This document shows, piece after piece, positions 62,931 to 64,000 of a stretch of DNA of 64,000 nt. The first letter of the stretch is position 1; each line of letters opens with the position of its first letter. The notes beneath the pieces were generated by a model. The model was not told the origin of the DNA. It worked only from the letters and a program-made list of their open reading frames with translations, and did not search any database. Where the stretch lies: assembly GCF_017921815.1 (NCBI RefSeq), contig NZ_JAGEMM010000005.1:186001-250000 (forward strand), read 5' to 3'. Source of the stretch: Microvirga antarctica (lineage in GTDB: Bacteria; Pseudomonadota; Alphaproteobacteria; Rhizobiales; Beijerinckiaceae). A program made the translations under genes and the position numbers.

Positions 62931-64000
62931 ATGATTCGTCATCTTGCTCTCGCGCTTGTCGCGACCGCTGGGTTGGCTGCCGCGACGCCGGTATCCGCTC
63001 AGGCCGATTTCCGCTCCTGCCTGTCCGGCCTGCGCAGCCAGGCCGCGGCCAAGGGCATTTCCGGACAGGCCTTCGATCTCGCCACCAGCGGGATTGCGCC
63101 GGACATGAAGATCCTCGAGCTGATGAACAGCCAGCCCGAGTTCAAGACCGAAATCTGGGATTACCTCTCGGCCCTCGTGGACGATCAGCGCGTGCAGGAC
63201 GGCACGGCCGCCATGCGTCAATGGGGCAAGGCGCTCGCCAATGCGGAAGCGCGCTTCGGCGTCGATCGCTACGTGATCGCCGGCGTGTGGGGGGTCGAAT
63301 CCGATTTCGGCAAGAATTTCGGCGATCGCCCGCTCGTCCAGTCGCTGGTGACACTGTCGTGCTACGCGCCGCGCCGCCAGGCCTATTTCACCGGCGAGCT
63401 GATGGCGACGCTCAAGATCGTCCAGGATGGCGACATCGACCCCGCTTCCCTCAAGGGCTCCTGGGCCGGCGCCTTCGGCCACACCCAGTTCATGCCCTCC
63501 ACGTTCCAGCGCCTGGCCGTCGACGGCGACGGCGACGGCCGCCGCGACGTGGTCAATTCGGTGGCCGATGCCACCGCCTCGACGGCAAATTTCCTCAAAA
63601 AAGCCGGCTGGGTGAACAACCTGCCTTGGGGCTATGAAGTGCGGCTGCCGGCGGGCTTCAACGCCGGTCTTGCCGGCCGCAAGAAAAAGCGTGACCTCTC
63701 TGCCTGGGCCGCCATGGGCGTGACCCGCGTCGACGGGCGCCCGCTGTCCGGCGGCTATCCGGCAGCCGTGCTGATCCCGGCCGGCATCAACGGCCCGGCT
63801 TTCATCGTCACGAAAAATTTCGACGCGGTCTATTCGTACAACGCCGCCGAATCCTACGGCCTTGCCATCGCGCTTCTCGGCGACCGGCTCAAAGGCCTGC
63901 CGGGCATCCGCACCGCCTGGCCGACCGATGATCCGCCCCTGTCGCGCGCCCAGCGCCGCGAGCTCCAGCAGCTCCTGACCGCCCGCGGCTACGATGTGGG
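62931..64000 (+). CDS. lytic murein transglycosylase, MltB family (3' end beyond the window)
   Basis: The gene starts with a signal peptide (MIRHLALALVATAGLAAATP, cut after SAQA). The SLT-like MltB domain follows, with the catalytic glutamate in WGVESDFGKN (E123) and GAFGHTQFMPST. After about 356 residues the window ends within a C-terminal PG_binding_1 domain (LSRAQRRELQQLLTARGYDV). Such enzymes cut the glycan strand of peptidoglycan without hydrolysis. No lipobox is present, so it is probably soluble periplasmic. Confidence 0.9.
   Translation, partial: MIRHLALALVATAGLAAATPVSAQADFRSCLSGLRSQAAAKGISGQAFDLATSGIAPDMKILELMNSQPEFKTEIWDYLSALVDDQRVQDGTAAMRQWGKALANAEARFGVDRYVIAGVWGVESDFGKNFGDRPLVQSLVTLSCYAPRRQAYFTGELMATLKIVQDGDIDPASLKGSWAGAFGHTQFMPSTFQRLAVDGDGDGRRDVVNSVADATASTANFLKKAGWVNNLPWGYEVRLPAGFNAGLAGRKKKRDLSAWAAMGVTRVDGRPLSGGYPAAVLIPAGINGPAFIVTKNFDAVYSYNAAESYGLAIALLGDRLKGLPGIRTAWPTDDPPLSRAQRRELQQLLTARGYDV

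Noticed and set aside
1..64000. Mobile elements, prophage, defence system or biosynthetic island
   Set aside because: No transposase, integrase, phage structural gene, toxin-antitoxin pair, restriction system or CRISPR gene was recognised; the content is core genome. I therefore do not claim a novel defence or metabolic system.

Overview
This 64-kb window is GC-rich, dense bacterial chromosome. Its gene order (coaE-aroE-maf-ppsR | hemE-hemJ-rho | mnmE-mnmG-rsmG-parA-parB | holA-lptE-leuS; then dapF-mtaB-ftsY-yciB, ccm genes-acnA, ffh-rpsP-rimM-trmD, rplS-leuC...leuD) is typical of alphaproteobacteria of the order Hyphomicrobiales (Rhizobiales). CtrA-type boxes, GANTC motifs and a 5'-TGTTTCACGTGAAACA parS site agree with that. 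I cannot name the genus. No rRNA, tRNA, CRISPR array, prophage, insertion sequence or defence island was found. Almost every gene is a core gene.

Layout. 1-3037: a leftward block (coaE, aroE, maf, ppsR) ending in a 379-bp gap that has the position and sequence features of a Caulobacter-type chromosome origin. 3038-6030: hemE, hemJ, rho. 6090-6964: the longest stretch without a gene. 6965-13033: mnmE, mnmG, rsmG, parA, parB, with two parS sites and a decayed tandem copy of the mnmE 3' end. 13343-17547: leftward leuS-lptE-holA. 17665-24131: PLP-binding protein, an ABC-F ATPase behind a promoter, a 28-codon upstream ORF and hairpins, an L,D-transpeptidase, a response regulator overlapping a cNMP-binding protein, xthA and lolA. 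24277-28975: ftsK, divergent across a CtrA-type box from a copper-delivery cluster (DUF2946-like, YcnI-PCuAC fusion, SCO). 29102-31900: glnK-amtB with a sigma-54 promoter, and tesB. 32069-46235: ccmCDG, yaiI, a membrane adenylate cyclase, yciB, ftsY, an RluA-type synthase, mtaB, dapF, envelope and hydrolase genes, ppa, ubiH-like and an M23 peptidase. 46245-52624: ccmA-ccmB, acnA and a secreted RTX beta-propeller protein. 52899-58543: a small Cys4 protein, ffh, rpsP, rimM, trmD, an exporter with a divergent Lrp regulator, and rplS. 58750-64000: leuC and leuD separated by small-protein genes, a metallopeptidase and a DsbB pair, then a lytic transglycosylase cut by the window end.

Themes. Replication, segregation and division genes (origin, ParABS, FtsK, FtsY) lie together, and CtrA-type boxes sit at the origin, at ftsK and at a GNAT gene. 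Cytochrome c and oxidase biogenesis is represented by ccm genes and copper chaperones; the ccm operon is split in a way that one 14-kb inversion explains. Other notable items are the possible drug-sensing leader of the ABC-F gene, a palindromic repeat translated inside rimM, and the RTX propeller protein.
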